Both the position numbers and the translations under genes were made by a program. The notes below the pieces were generated by a model, which ran no database searches, was not told the origin of the DNA, and saw only the letters and a program-made list of their open reading frames with translations. 64,000 bases of DNA from Tetrahymena elliotti 4EA (Eukaryota; Ciliophora; Oligohymenophorea; Hymenostomatida; Tetrahymenidae), in assembly GCA_000231825.2 (NCBI GenBank), contig AFXF02001633.1, positions 1 through 64,000 on the forward strand. Direction: 5' to 3'. This document shows, one piece after another, positions 48,901-64,000 of the stretch; positions within the stretch are counted from its first letter, which is position 1, and each line of letters opens with the position of its first letter.

Positions 48901-51900
48901 GTTAATCCTACTAATAATACAGTTCCAAATAATAATACTTTAATTTCAAGGAATGATGTTTTTTCTAACAATGATAATAACAGTAGTTTACTTAGTAATG
49001 GTAATGTAGTTAGTAATACAGAAAATAATATTAATTTTATATCAAATTATATATCTAATCTTTCAAGTTAAGGAACTAGAAATAGTAATTTGGCTTAGTA
49101 AGGTGCATTAACTGTAAATAATAATATTAATAGTAATTTGAACTCATAATATTATGGAAATTATCAAGTAGAAAATAATGCCTAAGCTAGCTAACCAATT
49201 ATTGACGTTTCTAAAATGACTAACGAAGAGTACATAAGATATAAATAAGCTTAAATGTAAAATGAATAAAGATCTAAAAGCGAGTAGCCAATTAAACAAT
49301 TATAAGAAGAATTTAAAAACTCTCCTTAAATAACCACAACTGTTACAACTTTTACAACCTATAGTGCTTAGCCATAACATTTACTTTCTTAAGTAAATAC
49401 TAGATCATCATAAAATATTAACTCAAATATACCATAATATGAAAGTTATAAACTCACTACAAGAGCCTCTCAAAATATTTCAACAGGTCAATTAATTGAA
49501 ACTTTCAAGCCATCAACTCTGGAAACTACAACAAATCTTTCTCAATTACACAAAAATGAAACTCTAACAACTCAAAATAATAACTCAATTTAATAAAATT
49601 ATGTTTCCTCATAAGATACTTCAAACTTTTAATCTATTTAATAACTTTAAGCTCCTCAAATTCAAACTAATAATTAAGTTTATTTATCAGAACCAAAGAC
49701 TGAATAGGCCTAAATTTTTGAAAGATAAAATTTACATAAAGAAAAGTTACGCAGCAGATAGAATAGTGATGAAGATGTAAAGAAGGTGTCTTAGAAAAAT
49801 GAGGAAGCACAAAAATCTCAAAGCTTAAGTAATTATGGATAATTAAATTATAATAACAACAGTTTTGGTATACAAAAAATTCAAAATGAGGAAAATTAAA
49901 AACAAATTAAAGAAATTGTTGAAGAAAAAAGAAAGCTGAGAGAAGTAAAATCAGTTGATCATTTAATGATTTAGAGGAGATTTGTCGATCCTTAACTTGA
50001 ACAGGAAGTTAAAGGGTGGGTTAATCCTATTTTTGAAGAGTTTATAAGGAATAACTTTAGAGGAGGAGATTTAAATGAATCAGATATACAAGAAATAATT
50101 AAAAGATCAAAATCAGAAATTGGACTAGGAGCAAATAATCATATGTCTTCTTTCTATGTTGAATAGTAACTGAAATAATTGATTGAACAACAAAAATAAT
50201 TGATAGATTAGCAAAATATTTAAATAACTTTGTAAAATGAAGTTTAAAAGAGTCAATTGTACGCTAACTCTCATATTTCATCACCTCACATTTATGGAAA
50301 TAAGTACAATGAGAACATTCTTTTATTGAACTAGCTTAATAACTCTAATACTAAGTCTAACTCTTAGTTATTGGGTACTCTTTCTAGTGATCATCATCTA
50401 CATCATCAATCTAATTAAAATTTACAGAATATAGTATCATTAAATTAATACTAAACTAATTATTAAAATCATAGAAATATTTCTCCTCTTTCATAAAACT
50501 CTTCTTCGTTCCATCCTTTCACTTCCTAACCCTAAAAATTAGCTAATGGTTAAGATCTTAAATTCTATTTAAGTTCTTCTGTAGCTGGATCTGCGACTAC
50601 AGATAATCATCATAGGATGGTATCATATTTCGATTAAATTGTAGAATAGTAAAATATCAACCCTATTGATTATAATTTAACTTAATCAGGGCTTCATGAT
50701 GATGCTAATAAAAGTTAATTAAAGAATCAATAAAATACTTTTATATCTAATTAATCTGTCAGTCCTGTTAATGCCTTAACTAAAGAAATTAGTCCTTCAT
50801 AAAGAAAATTCTTATAGAGCTCTTCCCCATTTACTCCTAGTCAACAATAGCAAAATCCTCTAGGTTCAATAAATTCAATGTTAAATGAGAATAGCAATAA
50901 ACTTTTTGCAGCAACACAAGATGATAGATAGAATCTTTAATTAAATGATATCAATCATACTGATGAAGAATTACTTCTTGAAGATCTTACTCCATTCAAT
51001 AACTAAAGACAACAAATTGAAAGATAACAATAAGAAGTCAAGTAACAGTATTCTAATAATTAAAATGATCATGAAAATGAAGAATACTAAAAGATGCAAA
51101 TATCATCAAATTAAAAGATAAATGCTGATTTAAATTCTTCATAAGATGCAGGTGCTTAGCGAATTAATACTGATCGTTAAAGTTCAAGGTTATAACATAG
51201 CCAAAGTATGAAGACAGATTAAGGATGTGAAGAAGAAGAAGAAGATGATGATGAGTATGATAATGTTCCCAAATACTTTAGTGAAAATAATAGTGTAAGA
51301 GATAACATAGAATCTACTTACTCAGTAAATTAAAATAAACAATCTAAATTCTAATAGAATAGAAAGGATGGTTCTTTTAGTTCTTCTTCTCCAGACCTTA
51401 GTGACAGAGAAGATATCATGCAAATGGATGAAATTCAACATAAAGAAAAATAAGTAAAAAAATCAGCAAACAAGATCAGTAAGAAGCTAATGAACATAAG
51501 CAATGAAGGAAAGATAACAGAAGAAAGCTATAGCAATAAAAATGATGGGTCATAGCTTACTTCTTTAAATATTAATTTGTATAAATTATAAAACTAATAA
51601 GATAATTTTGAAGTTGGGGAATTAACACCAAGAAATAATTAAGAAAGTGAATCCCGTAATTCACTACAAGAGTAACAGCATACTCCAAAATCAACTGAAT
51701 AAAATCAAGAAGATAAATATCAAACTCCTAATGAAAAACTTTAAGATTAGTAAAATCATGAAAATACTTCTTAAGATTAAATTGAAAATCAAGAAGAAGG
51801 TAATATAAAAATCTCAGAAATTGAAGTTGATCAAGGCAGCTAAGGAGAAGAGGAAGAATAAGAGCATACATAAGAAAATCAAAAGTTAAAATCTAGCTTT

Positions 51901-54900
51901 TAGGAGTCTATTCCTCTAGAAAAGGTAGAAGAAGTGGACTAAGAATATCACAAAGAACCAGTTAATACTGTCTCTGATAAGAAATCTGCTAAAAAAAATA
52001 AATCCGAAATATAATTAAAGTAATCATAAATCCATAAAAAGCCAAATATTCCAAGATCTTCTTCTTCACTTGCTATTTAGAAATCTGGAAGCAACTTATC
52101 ACTATCAAAAATTTTAAGGAAATCAGAATTATCAAGTGAATCAAACCTTTCAGCAAGTGAATTCATTAAAAAGAGTAAATAAAGCTTAGAAATGAAAAGA
52201 AAAGAAAGTAAGGAAAGTTAAGATTCTGGAACATTTAATGTCTTTTAAGATATTTAGAAGCATGTTTAAGACAAAATTTAACATTATAATTAAAAGAAGG
52301 TCTAACAAGATAATTTATAACATGATGTAATTATTGAAGATTTATAATCATCAAGAAGCAATCACTCTGCTTAAAAGGAAACAATTAAAAAGCAAGAATA
52401 GCAAAGAAATTAAAATGAACATCTTTAAAAATCACCTTAAAATATCTTAAATATTCTAAGCAACAAATAGTCATCTCTTAAAAAAAGATCAGAAAAACAA
52501 TGTAATTTTTATCTTTAAAAATATTTCAATTCAACTTATTTCAATCTTTTAACTCAAAAGCACCAAATTAAGCTAGAACTCCCTAAAAAATATCCTAAAA
52601 TTCTGGAATTAAAATAGATTTCTAAAAGATTAAATCAAATTCTAAGGAGGACTAAAAAATATCAAATAAAAAAGAATCAGAATAAAAAAATTCTCCTTAA
52701 GGATAAAAGGGTGAAGTTTTAAAAGTCTAGCTTAAATCTAATAAAGATTTAGGTATTGGTTCTAAATCACCAAAAGATACAATTAAGTAATAGCAAGCAA
52801 AGAAATAATTTAAGCTAGAAAAAACTTCAGTTTTTAACATATCTTAAAGCACTGTTAGATCTCCAAATCAATCTTAGGTTTAAAGTCCACAATCTGAGTC
52901 ATTAAAAGCTACAGTTAAAAAGTTGCAAGAAGGATCAGAAGAGTTTAGTCTTAATAAACCTACTAAATAATCAACAAAGAAAGAAAAATAATAAGACCAT
53001 AAAGTATTTTTCCTCCATAAGAATTAGACATTTGAATACTAACCAAATACCTAAAAGCCTATCTCTCGCCACAACACAGATTAACCTATTGAATCCAAAT
53101 CTTCTCAATTTAAGAAACTATCAGACTCAAATAGAAAACATTCTCCACCCTTAAAAATAACACTTTCTTCACAAAGCACCTCTGATAGAAGTAAATAACT
53201 TTTATTTTAAATTTTTAAAACTTTAAATTTAAACTTTATTTTTATCTGATAAAAAGATAAAATTTCTATAACTCCTCTAACTGCACCAGCCAACAATAAC
53301 CAGACTAAAGAAAAGAATGCTTAAAAATAGCAGAAATAAGCATTATAGGTAACCATAACTGGAAAAAACATCTCAAAAGAATAGTAAAATCCTTAGAGTA
53401 ACGCAAGTTAAAAGCTTGCTTCTTCATCTAGCTTGAATGATAATGATTAGAATACATTAAATCTTTACTAAAGATACCAAGAAAAGAAAATTTAAGACAA
53501 AGAGCTTTCTACAAGTTAGGTATTCTAAAGAAAAAAATCAGTAAATAGCAATCAAAATATATCTTAGAACTAGTTAGAGTAAGACTATTAATCAGTTTAA
53601 TCCTAGAAATCCCCTGAAAATATTTATCAATAAAACCAAAACTTAAGATACTAACAATAATAGTACTTAAATAATCAAACTAAACTAACTGAATAAGAGT
53701 AAAGTGCTAAATTACATAAATCAAGTTCTGAGTATTCTTAAAAATAATAATCAATTTAACCTTAAAGCTCTCTCTAGATATAAAATCAAAGCTAATTGTA
53801 AGCATACAAATAAAAATAAAAGGAACAACTTGAAAAAATAGAAAGTAAGCTGCAACAAGAAGAATAAGAATATCAGATATTAGTCAATTCATAAACTTAA
53901 CCCACTATTGATGCAACGTAAATTATTTTTATAATATTTATTTATTGGTATATTTTTTTTGATTTTGAATTAAATACATATTTTGATAAAACAATTTTAT
54001 CAAATTCATATTAATTAAATAAATTTTCTGATTATTTTAATGTAAATTTTATTAGAATTATGAAATCTGGAAAGCATTTATCACCTTCTCAATCAGATAA
54101 TTCAGGTATTTAGACAGTCAATAGACTCTTTACAAGCAACCCTACAATTAATACCAACAAAAATTTGGCTACGAATATCTCTTAATAGTAAATGCATAGC
54201 TAAAGCTCTTATTCAAATAATATAAACTCAAATGATGCAAATTACACCTAAGATTATGAAGATTACTTATATCAAGAGTATATAAAAGATCAAAGAGAGT
54301 TGATGATTCAAAAGAATATATCAGAAGGTATCAATTCAGGATAATTGACTGAAGAATAATAAAGATATTTGTAAGAATGTGATTAAGAAAACAGGTAACT
54401 TAAATTGAATTTTTTTTTAAATATTTAATGAGTTTTGTTAAATGCTAATTTTTCTTTTAATAATTTAGAGTTAAATTTCAAGAATTCATGAAAAGAAATG
54501 TTGAATGGGTTTAGGAAAAGGAGAGAAAAATAAGATAATGGTAGGAATAAAAAGCTAATTTAGAAATGCAAGAATGTACTTTTAAACCTCTTATTAATTC
54601 TCATAGCTAATTAGATATTAGCAAACCTGTTTATGTGCCATCTACAAAAAGCAGCAGATTACTTGAAGAGCAAAGTAAGTAAAAATTGAGCTCTCAATAG
54701 AATAGTGTAATTTTTTTTATTCTAATGTAATAAAAATATATTTTACAAAAAAAAAATAGCTCAACCATATACCTTCACAGAAATCTATCAAGAAGAGCTA
54801 ATAAGCAAGTAGAGTAGGTTCAAATAGTTAAATATAAGATGCTAATGTATCAAGAAAAATTTCAAATCATTCTAATAGAATGATTGTAGGAATCTAACAA

Positions 54901-55081
54901 TAAAATTCACCTCCAAGTTTTAACTAATTTGATAAAAGTACTTTAGTAAATTAAGGGTAATTTTTTCTTTCTAACTTTTTCATATTTAAATCCATTTTTT
55001 TATTATTTTAGTAATGTTGACTTAAAGTAAGATATTGAAGATGTCTTAGGTATTTTAAAAAGTTTATCAAAAGCCAAATGA
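45994..55081 (+). CDS. Giant Gln/Asn/Ser-rich protein, 2712 aa, 12 exons
   Basis: Exons: 45994-46149, 46234-46552, 46652-46749, 46956-47585, 47639-48167, 48230-52501, 52561-53190, 53257-53917, 54056-54394, 54469-54706, 54760-54956 and 55012-55081. All twelve splice phases agree and the total is 8139 nt. Most of the protein is low complexity: Asn-rich (codons in 48,750-49,170), Ser/Pro/Gln-rich, and acidic/Lys/Gln-rich (51,200-52,500). One globular-looking helix pair lies around 49,900-50,140 (DHLMIQRRFVDPQLEQEVKG, EEFIRNNFRGGDLNESDI). Near the C-terminus RVKFQEFMKRNVEWVQEKE is followed by ECTFKPLIN, the F-K-P-x-I motif frequent in ciliary and centrosomal coiled-coil proteins of protists. That motif suggests a basal-body or cytoskeletal role (inference). 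Gln is nearly all TAA/TAG. Confidence 0.88.
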
Positions 55082-55608
55082 GCTCTAATTGAAATTAATT
55101 GTTTTTAGTAACATCAAATGTAAATTATTAAATAGAAACTATTACAATTTGATTAATCTCAAGTCAATTTGCTTTATAAATTCATAATTATTTATATATA
55201 TTTTATATTATTTTCTAATGATGCTTTGTTTGTAGAATATTTCATTTTTTCTATTTAGTTTATATAAGTAAAAAATGTTTAAGAATTATTTTAGCAACAT
55301 TATATTTTTTTACAAATCTGAAAAAAACTAACCATGATAAATAAAATTTAATAGGCTAATGTTATTTTTAAACACAAATTTGATAAATTATTCTATTAAA
55401 TTTTATATTTTTTGATCTATAATGTTCCATTCTTATGAAAGATTATTGATTTAATTATGTGCAGATTTTATTTTTAAAACAAAACATAAATTCAAGATTA
55501 AAATCTATTGCAATAGTTTCTCTTATGCAATTTACACTTTTTCTTATTTGATTTGATGCTTAGCCTTATAAAAAATTAGTTTAAAGTCACCTATTATTAA
55601 TAGAATGT
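55082..55608. other. Intergenic region
   Basis: About 530 bp between the giant gene and the possible small gene. AT-rich and featureless. Confidence 0.55.
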
Positions 55609-55902
55609 ATGGCTAGTTTTTTAACTAAATTTATTGTGGCGAATAATAGCCAATAAAATATTGATGATATCTTTTTAGAATCAAATTAACAACAAATAAA
55701 TTTAATAATTATCAAAGAAAAGGTTTTTATTTTTGTATCTGACCAAGATAATATTTGGAATCAATATCTTCTTATCCAATGTAAAAATAAAAAATATCAA
55801 TTTCATATTGAGTTTTCAATTATTGGAGCAGTAAAAATTTCTGATTTAAAAAGATTAGAAAGATTTTATGCAAAATGGAAAGATTATTTATGGATGAAAT
55901 GA
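55609..55902 (+). CDS. Possible small protein, 97 aa
   Basis: A ciliate-code frame from ATG 55609 to TGA 55900-55902. The translation is protein-like, with few Gln codons written TAA/TAG and an alternating beta/helix pattern: INLIIIKEKVFIFVSDQDNI, YQFHIEFSIIGAVKISDLKR, ending ERFYAKWKDYLWMK. The lack of long homopolymers and the amphipathic C-terminus set it apart from chance frames nearby. No family is recognised. A 5' exon further upstream is possible. Confidence 0.5.
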
Positions 55903-56252
55903 TAAGAATAAATTTTTAATTAAGATTTATTGTTGGGGAAAAGCAAAAAATATTGGATTGTATTCATTATCTTTATCCCCAATAATAAAGAGAAGAGAAA
56001 GAAAGACAGTGAATATATTGCAATTTGTGATAATTTTATAATCATAAATATTAGCTAAGTCCTATCAATACGATTTTTATTATTATATGATCCACCAAAG
56101 TCATTAGTTTTGAGGATCTTTACTAATTTTAAAGAAGGCCAGTCAAAATCAAATAAATAAATAAAATTTTATTTACATCAATAATTATCAATCAATAATA
56201 AAATATAAATAAATAAATAAACCTACTTTTTAGATTTTGAAAAAGGAAATAA
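55903..56252. promoter_or_regulatory. Upstream region of the EF-hand gene
   Basis: About 350 bp before the start codon of a gene with highly biased codon use. It ends in repeated aataaataaataaa just upstream of the ATG. Presumably promoter and 5' UTR; no motif can be named. Confidence 0.4.
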
Positions 56253-58539
56253 ATGTTACAATATCGTACTTTGAACAGATTATCTAACTTAATTTAGGCC
56301 GTTGCAGAAGGAGAATAGAAGACAGAAGTTATTCGTTAAGTCCTCGCTGAGCAAAGACACTTTGAACCTCAATCTGCTTTCCGTAGACTTGATTAAACCA
56401 AGACTGGTCAACTCTCTGCTACTGATTTAATTGATTTCTTAGAGCAAAACAAAATTTTGATTAGCCACAAAGAAGCTATCCAACTCCTCCGTATTCTTGA
56501 TATTAACAATGACGGCCGTGTTACTTATGCAGAGTAATTAATTACTTTTTGTTTAACTTGATATTACTTGATAAAAACTATTTTTTGTATATTTGATAAT
56601 TAATACTTTGCTTAATTAATATAAACAGCTTTGCTGAAAGTATTTTACCTTAGGAAGATGCCAGACTCAAGCAAATTGCTAATTTAAGAGAGGGCTACTA
56701 CTTAGAAGATGGTGAAAGCTTACCGTAAATTAGCTATTTTCCTTAATATTTAGAAAACAAAATTCTCAGAATTTGTATTAAATTTTATTTTACATAATAA
56801 AAGTTATGAAGCTGAATGGTCTCTTGCCAGAGTACTTGAATAAGAAGTCAAGAACTACAGAAATTTTGAATCCTTGAAGGACATCTTATGCAGTTCCTAT
56901 GACTTCAATAAGCTCGATTTATTCAATGCTATTGATGATGTTCGTACTGGTTCTCTCACAATCTCAGCGTAATTATTTTATAAAATATTTAGAAAAAAAG
57001 AAATGAAAGAGGAAGCATAAAAGCAAAAATAAAAAAAAAAGACTAGCAAAATGAAAAACATTTTCTTTTCTTGATAGCAAATAAATGAATTAAAGAAATT
57101 AATGTAAAATAAATAATTAAAATATAATTTTAAATAAAAAGCGTTGATGAGTTCATGAGATCTCAAGGTAAAGTTTTAAGTTAAGACTAATTACTTGCTT
57201 TCTTCAGAAGAGTTAGCAACACTAACGTTATTAGCTATCCTCAATTTGTTGAAATCATTACTCCAGTAGAACCTTCTCCTTCTTATATTGCCACCTCTAG
57301 CCGCCTTGGTTCTTCTTCACGTGGATTCAGACAATCTAACTTAAACAGTAGATTTTTTTAACAAAAAATGAATAATAGAAAACAATTAATAATCTTTTCA
57401 AATATTTTTAGGAAGTATCTATAACACTCCCTCAAGATTGACTTCAAGCAAGGCTTTCTAAGATGCTGAAAAAGATCTTGGGTACTAAGAGTATCTTGCA
57501 AGATCTGCCAGTTTGGAAAAATTGAGAAACAGCCACTACTCTCCTGCTAGAAGATCTAACTATGGTTCTCCTGTTAGATACACCACTTAATAAAGATCTC
57601 CTTACCACACTCCTAGCAAAGACCTCGCTCTTACTCAAAGCATGTATGGAAGTGCTTCTAAGGGATTCAACCAAACATTAACATCCAATCTTAATGTTTC
57701 TAAATCTCCTATGAGAGGAAACGAAGAAGAACACCTTGTGAGAGCTTTAAAAGAACAAATTGTCCTTGATAGAGATGTTGAAGAATTAAAGAATCAATTA
57801 TCATTTAGACATGACTTCAATGCTGAAGATGCCTTCAGAATTTTTGACAAGAAAGCAAGAGGATACATTTCCAAATTCGAATTTGAACTTGCTCTTAACG
57901 ACATTGGTAAAAAATTTTAATAAATTTAATAAACTTAATATAATAAATGCATAGGACTGGCGAATTCAATCATTCATTTTAAACAACTAAAAAGCAAAGC
58001 ATAAATTAACTAAATAATTTAATAATAAATAAATAGGTATTTATCCTACCAAGGACGAATTGCACTTATTCTACAAGAGATACGATAGAGATAATGATGG
58101 GTTATTGAAGTTCAGCGATTTTACTGAATTAGTTACTCCTTCTAGCTCTGAATATGCTGCTTTGAGCAAAAGTAGAGTTCCCAACTATCTTAGTCCTGAT
58201 GATGGTTTGATTAACTTCTCTCTTGAAACCAGAAGACTCTATAAAAAGCTTTTAAATAAGGTTTTCTAAGCTGAAATTGAAGCTGAATATATCCGTCAAA
58301 AGCTTTCCAGAAGACCTTTGTTCTCTTTGTATGATGCATTTTTGGCTATTGATAATCTTGAAAATGGTTTCATTACTCTTAACGATTTTAAGGCTATCCT
58401 CTAAGACTATGGTATCTTTGTCTCTACAAATGACTTATAAACTCTCATTAAGAGATACGACAAGAACTAAGATAATAGAGTTACCTTCCCTGAATTCATG
58501 AATGAACTTACTCCCAAATCTCCTGTAAAGCAATTTTGA
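56253..58539 (+). CDS. Multi-EF-hand calcium-binding protein, 581 aa (axonemal type?)
   Basis: Six exons (56253-56533, 56629-56724, 56804-56968, 57142-57347, 57412-57906, 58037-58539) join in phase to 581 residues. Canonical EF-hand loops are DINNDGRVTYAD (~83-94), DRDNDGLLKFSD (~431-442) and DKNQDNRVTFPE (~556-567). Degenerate hands occur near residues 50, 160, 390 and 520 (DQTKTGQLSATD, DKKARGYISKFE), so hands pair in two blocks. The blocks flank a Ser/Arg/Tyr/Pro-rich linker (~240-350) with repeated S-P-x-R and Y-x-[ST]-P motifs. The DNA is less AT-rich than its neighbours, with the restricted codons (GGT, AGA, CTT/CTC, ATC, AAG) of highly expressed Tetrahymena genes. That fits an abundant ciliary or cytoskeletal protein; the location is inference. 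Confidence 0.92.
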
Positions 58540-59144
58540 AAAAACGAGCCAATAAACAACTACCTCCTCCTATATTTTATGAATACTTTGATTAAATAAC
58601 TATGAAATAAATTAATAATTGTTCCATACAATATTATCTACTTTTATGTTTCTGTCGTCAATATTATCAGATTTTTATATTAATTTTACAAAAAATTCAC
58701 TTCAAAAATTTTATTATCAGAAATAAAATATTCTGAAATTTCTCTGATTTGTTAATTAAAAACATATTCTTTCTTTTTTCCATTTATTCAATTAATTTAA
58801 TCTTTAATTAAAAAATAATCTTTTGTTTAAAACAAAACTTTGAAAAAATATGATTTAAAAAATCAAAAAAATAATTTAAAAAATTTTCGTCTATATTAAA
58901 AATATTTGTGATGATGACAAACACTTGTATTAAATTTAACTTGACGTTAAGAAAACAAAAGTAAATTACTTTTAATATTTAAATTGATTACTAATTAAAA
59001 AAACATTTTCTTAAAGAAAAATATAGTTTTAATTATTTTTTATCATTATATTTTATGTGATTCTTTATTTTAAAGCTTTTAAAAAACTCAAAATTTCAGA
59101 TTTATTTATTCAATATTTTTTAATATAATTCCAGGATTTTTGAA
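58540..59144. other. Convergent 3' intergenic region
   Basis: About 600 bp between the converging EF-hand and MCM9-like genes. It is AT-rich and contains no gene. Confidence 0.6.
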
Positions 59145-61691
<2,547 letters not shown>

Positions 61692-62347
61692 TTCTTAATC
61701 TCAAAATCTGATCCTTTCTACTATTCTAATTTGTATTTGATCACAAATATTTTAATTAGCAAATTTATTCATAAATCTTCAATTTAGTAGAATCTATTTA
61801 TATTTAATTCCTATGCGCGGTTTATTTGTCATAATTCATCATCACAAAAAGGCATTAAATACTCCAGAAAAAATTTTTAGAATAATCAAATTAAATAAAA
61901 TATTAAACGGATATGAGAAGCAAAAAAATTTATAAGAACTCAAGAGTAAAAAAATATTTCTCTTATTCATTTAAGCATAAGATTACTCAAAATATCAATA
62001 AAAATATTATTGACTCATTTTAAAAATAAATAATTTTAAAACATAAAAGGCAATCTATTTTATAAAATAAATTATAAAATGTGTCTTTGGAGAATATAAC
62101 TTTTGTATTTATTTAAATCAATAATCTGATCATAAATTTAAGCTCATCTTAAAAAAGATTTTAAAAATTTATTAAAAAATGATAGAAATATTAAAAATAA
62201 TATTAAGTGAAACAAAATCTAAACAACTTAAAAACTGACATTATTTTTTAATTTAATTTTAAAAGTTTCATATGTAAGTAAATAAATACATACTACTGAT
62301 TTACAATTTAAATTATAAAAATTTTGATAAAAAAATCAAAATAATTT
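61692..62347. other. AT-rich intergenic region
   Basis: About 650 bp upstream of the MCM9-like gene and downstream of the truncated gene. Short in-frame ATGs upstream of 61691 are each followed quickly by TGA, which supports ATG 61691 as the MCM start. Confidence 0.6.
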
Positions 62348-64000
62348 TCACTCTTTTTGGTCTTAATAGTCTGATATAATTTCTTATATTTGTTTTTTGT
62401 ATTCACTTTCTGAATTAAAATATTTATTAATTTTAACATTTCGTTCTTATTACTCTTCACCACTCTCTTTATTTTAGTCTTTGTTTGCTATGCTTTAATT
62501 ATCATGTTGATATGAGAGCTAGTCATTAGATTTCAAGTCACCCATGGTGCAATTGTATTCTGTATTTTCATTATTACTAGCTGCAGTACCTATCTAAAAC
62601 TCCTCTGTCCTATTTGTTATTAAATTATTAGAAGATATATTCTAAATATTACTAAGTTTTAAATCATTAATTTTAAACTTTGGAGATATTCGTTGATTAT
62701 TAGAGGTATTTAAATTTGTATTATTCATTTAATAACTGATTTCTGAATTTTTATTTTTAGAATTACTATCTTTTTTATTTTTGCCAAATAGGCTATTAGT
62801 ATTTTTGTTGCTACTTTAGTTAGTATTTATAAATTTAGATCTCGAGGAATGGGATGTATAAGATTTGATGTTTCTCATATCAAGAATGTTTTCAGAGTTT
62901 TAAGATTTTTCTTAATATTTTTTATTTAGATACTTTGGATAGCTAATTTAGAACTTAGTTTAACTCTTCTAACTCAAATATGGACTGATCATGGCTTTTA
63001 TTGAAGACGAACTTTATATTTTATTTATTTCTTTTATTGTATGTAGACGGTTTGTTGAATTTTAAGTTGTGTTAGGTCTATGTGTTGGTAGAGAGTTTAA
63101 AGAATATTCAGTTGAATCTGATTAATTGCTTGGGAAATTTGTAAAATTATTCTGTTATACATTTCCTTTAATTGGTGGGTTTCTATACTTAAAATAGTTC
63201 TAATAGCTAGAAGTTTTATTTGAGCTTACAAATTTTTAAGAGGATTTTTCCAGATTAATCACTTAAGAGGAGTTGTGTGACCTATCAGTTAAGTTATCGT
63301 TTATTGAATGTTTTGAGTTATTAATTTATCTATTTTAACTAGGTTATTTTTTCTCTGATTCTTATTATTACTTAGCTTAATCTCCTGAAGTAAAATCTAA
63401 TTTATCATGATTATCTGTGTTTTTTTACAGATTAATTTATTGACTTTCAATTTTATAGTCAGAGAATTCATTTTTATTTCTTTTATCATACTCACTAACA
63501 TAAATATCTAATACCTACTCTTTCTATTTAATAAAGCTGTCATCAATTGTAGTTGAGGTGTATTTTGAATTTTGATTATGAAAATTCTTACTTTTATCTC
63601 TTTAACTCATGAATGGTGTCTCTAATTTTTAATTGCTGGATGAAGTTGGAGAAGAAATTGAATAATAATTTTTGGAGTTATTTCTTGATTTCAGGCCTTT
63701 TTATGCAAGGTTAATTAGGAGTTCAAATCTTTTTTGATTTTTTTATGCACTATTATCTATTGATGAAAACATTTAATTTGTTTGAGGTCTAGCAGAACTA
63801 ACCGAAGAATGGCTTATATCCTTTTGCTTTTTGGTTCTCGAAGACAATATTTGATGATCTTTAAGCAAATCTATTTATTTTTCACTATCAGAATCTTTAT
63901 CTTGATTGTTAATTTAATTTGAATTTTATCTTGAAAAAATTTTATTCAAATTCTCTTCTGAATGTCTCCTCATATCATTATTTCTTGAAAGGAAATTATT
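62348..64000 (-). CDS. Ser/Asn/Lys/Gln-rich protein, C-terminal 550 aa (truncated by window edge)
   Basis: An open ciliate-code frame enters from the right edge and ends at TGA 62348-62350. The 1653 visible bases keep one frame with no intron. Composition is Ser/Asn/Lys/Gln-rich with no hydrophobic core segment and no domain: SISSPTSSSNQKLETPF, NQSDSTEYSLNSLPTHRPNT, and near the end KYFNSESEYKKQIQEIISDY. It resembles the disordered regulatory or scaffold proteins common in ciliates. Its start and any catalytic domain would lie beyond 64000. Confidence 0.8.

Overview
This window looks like macronuclear DNA of the ciliate Tetrahymena, most likely T. thermophila. The DNA is very AT-rich. Long reading frames run straight through TAA and TAG, which encode Gln, and end only at TGA. 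Introns are short, AT-rich and start GTAA/GTAT. The gene at 761-2049 matches, from memory, the T. thermophila DNA N6-adenine methyltransferase MTA1/AMT1 over its whole 372-residue length. A standard-code ORF scan therefore misses nearly every real gene here. All models below were built by hand with the ciliate code, and nearly all splice phases were checked arithmetically.

Layout. 0.7-2.1 kb: MTA1 (-). 2.7-6.6 kb: a leucine-rich-repeat gene (+) with about one repeat per exon. 7.4-10.9 kb: a Q/N-rich coiled-coil protein (+). 11.4-15.8 kb: three minus-strand genes (286-aa unknown, ~520-aa coiled coil, 151-aa Lys-rich acidic protein). 16.5-18.6 kb: branched-chain ketoacid dehydrogenase E1 beta (+). 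18.9 kb: tRNA-Ser(UGA) (-). 19.6-33.2 kb: a block of five minus-strand genes (BTB/BACK/discoidin-like protein, 895-aa unknown, importin-alpha-like, 746-aa helical unknown, SPATA4-like CH-domain protein). 33.2-35.8 kb: AT-rich divergent intergenic DNA. 35.8-58.5 kb: plus-strand genes (948-aa Q/N-rich protein with a poly-His tract, small basic protein, type I membrane protein, 2712-aa Q/N/S-rich giant, a possible 97-aa protein, multi-EF-hand protein). 59.1-64 kb: an MCM9-like helicase and a truncated Ser/Asn-rich gene, both minus.

The neighbours do not form one pathway. They are an ordinary ciliate mix of nuclear maintenance (MTA1, MCM9-like, importin alpha), mitochondrial metabolism (BCKDHB), probable ciliary or cytoskeletal proteins (CH domain, EF-hand, coiled coils) and low-complexity Gln/Asn-rich proteins whose Gln is written mainly as TAA/TAG. 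I saw no rRNA, CRISPR array, transposon, virus or telomere.

The most notable points are the 6mA methyltransferase, the one-repeat-per-exon phase-2 LRR gene, apparent micro-introns or frameshifts of 17-37 nt in the 24-32 kb block, the MCM9-like gene with an Asn-rich insertion in its zinc module, and several small ciliate-code ORFs.
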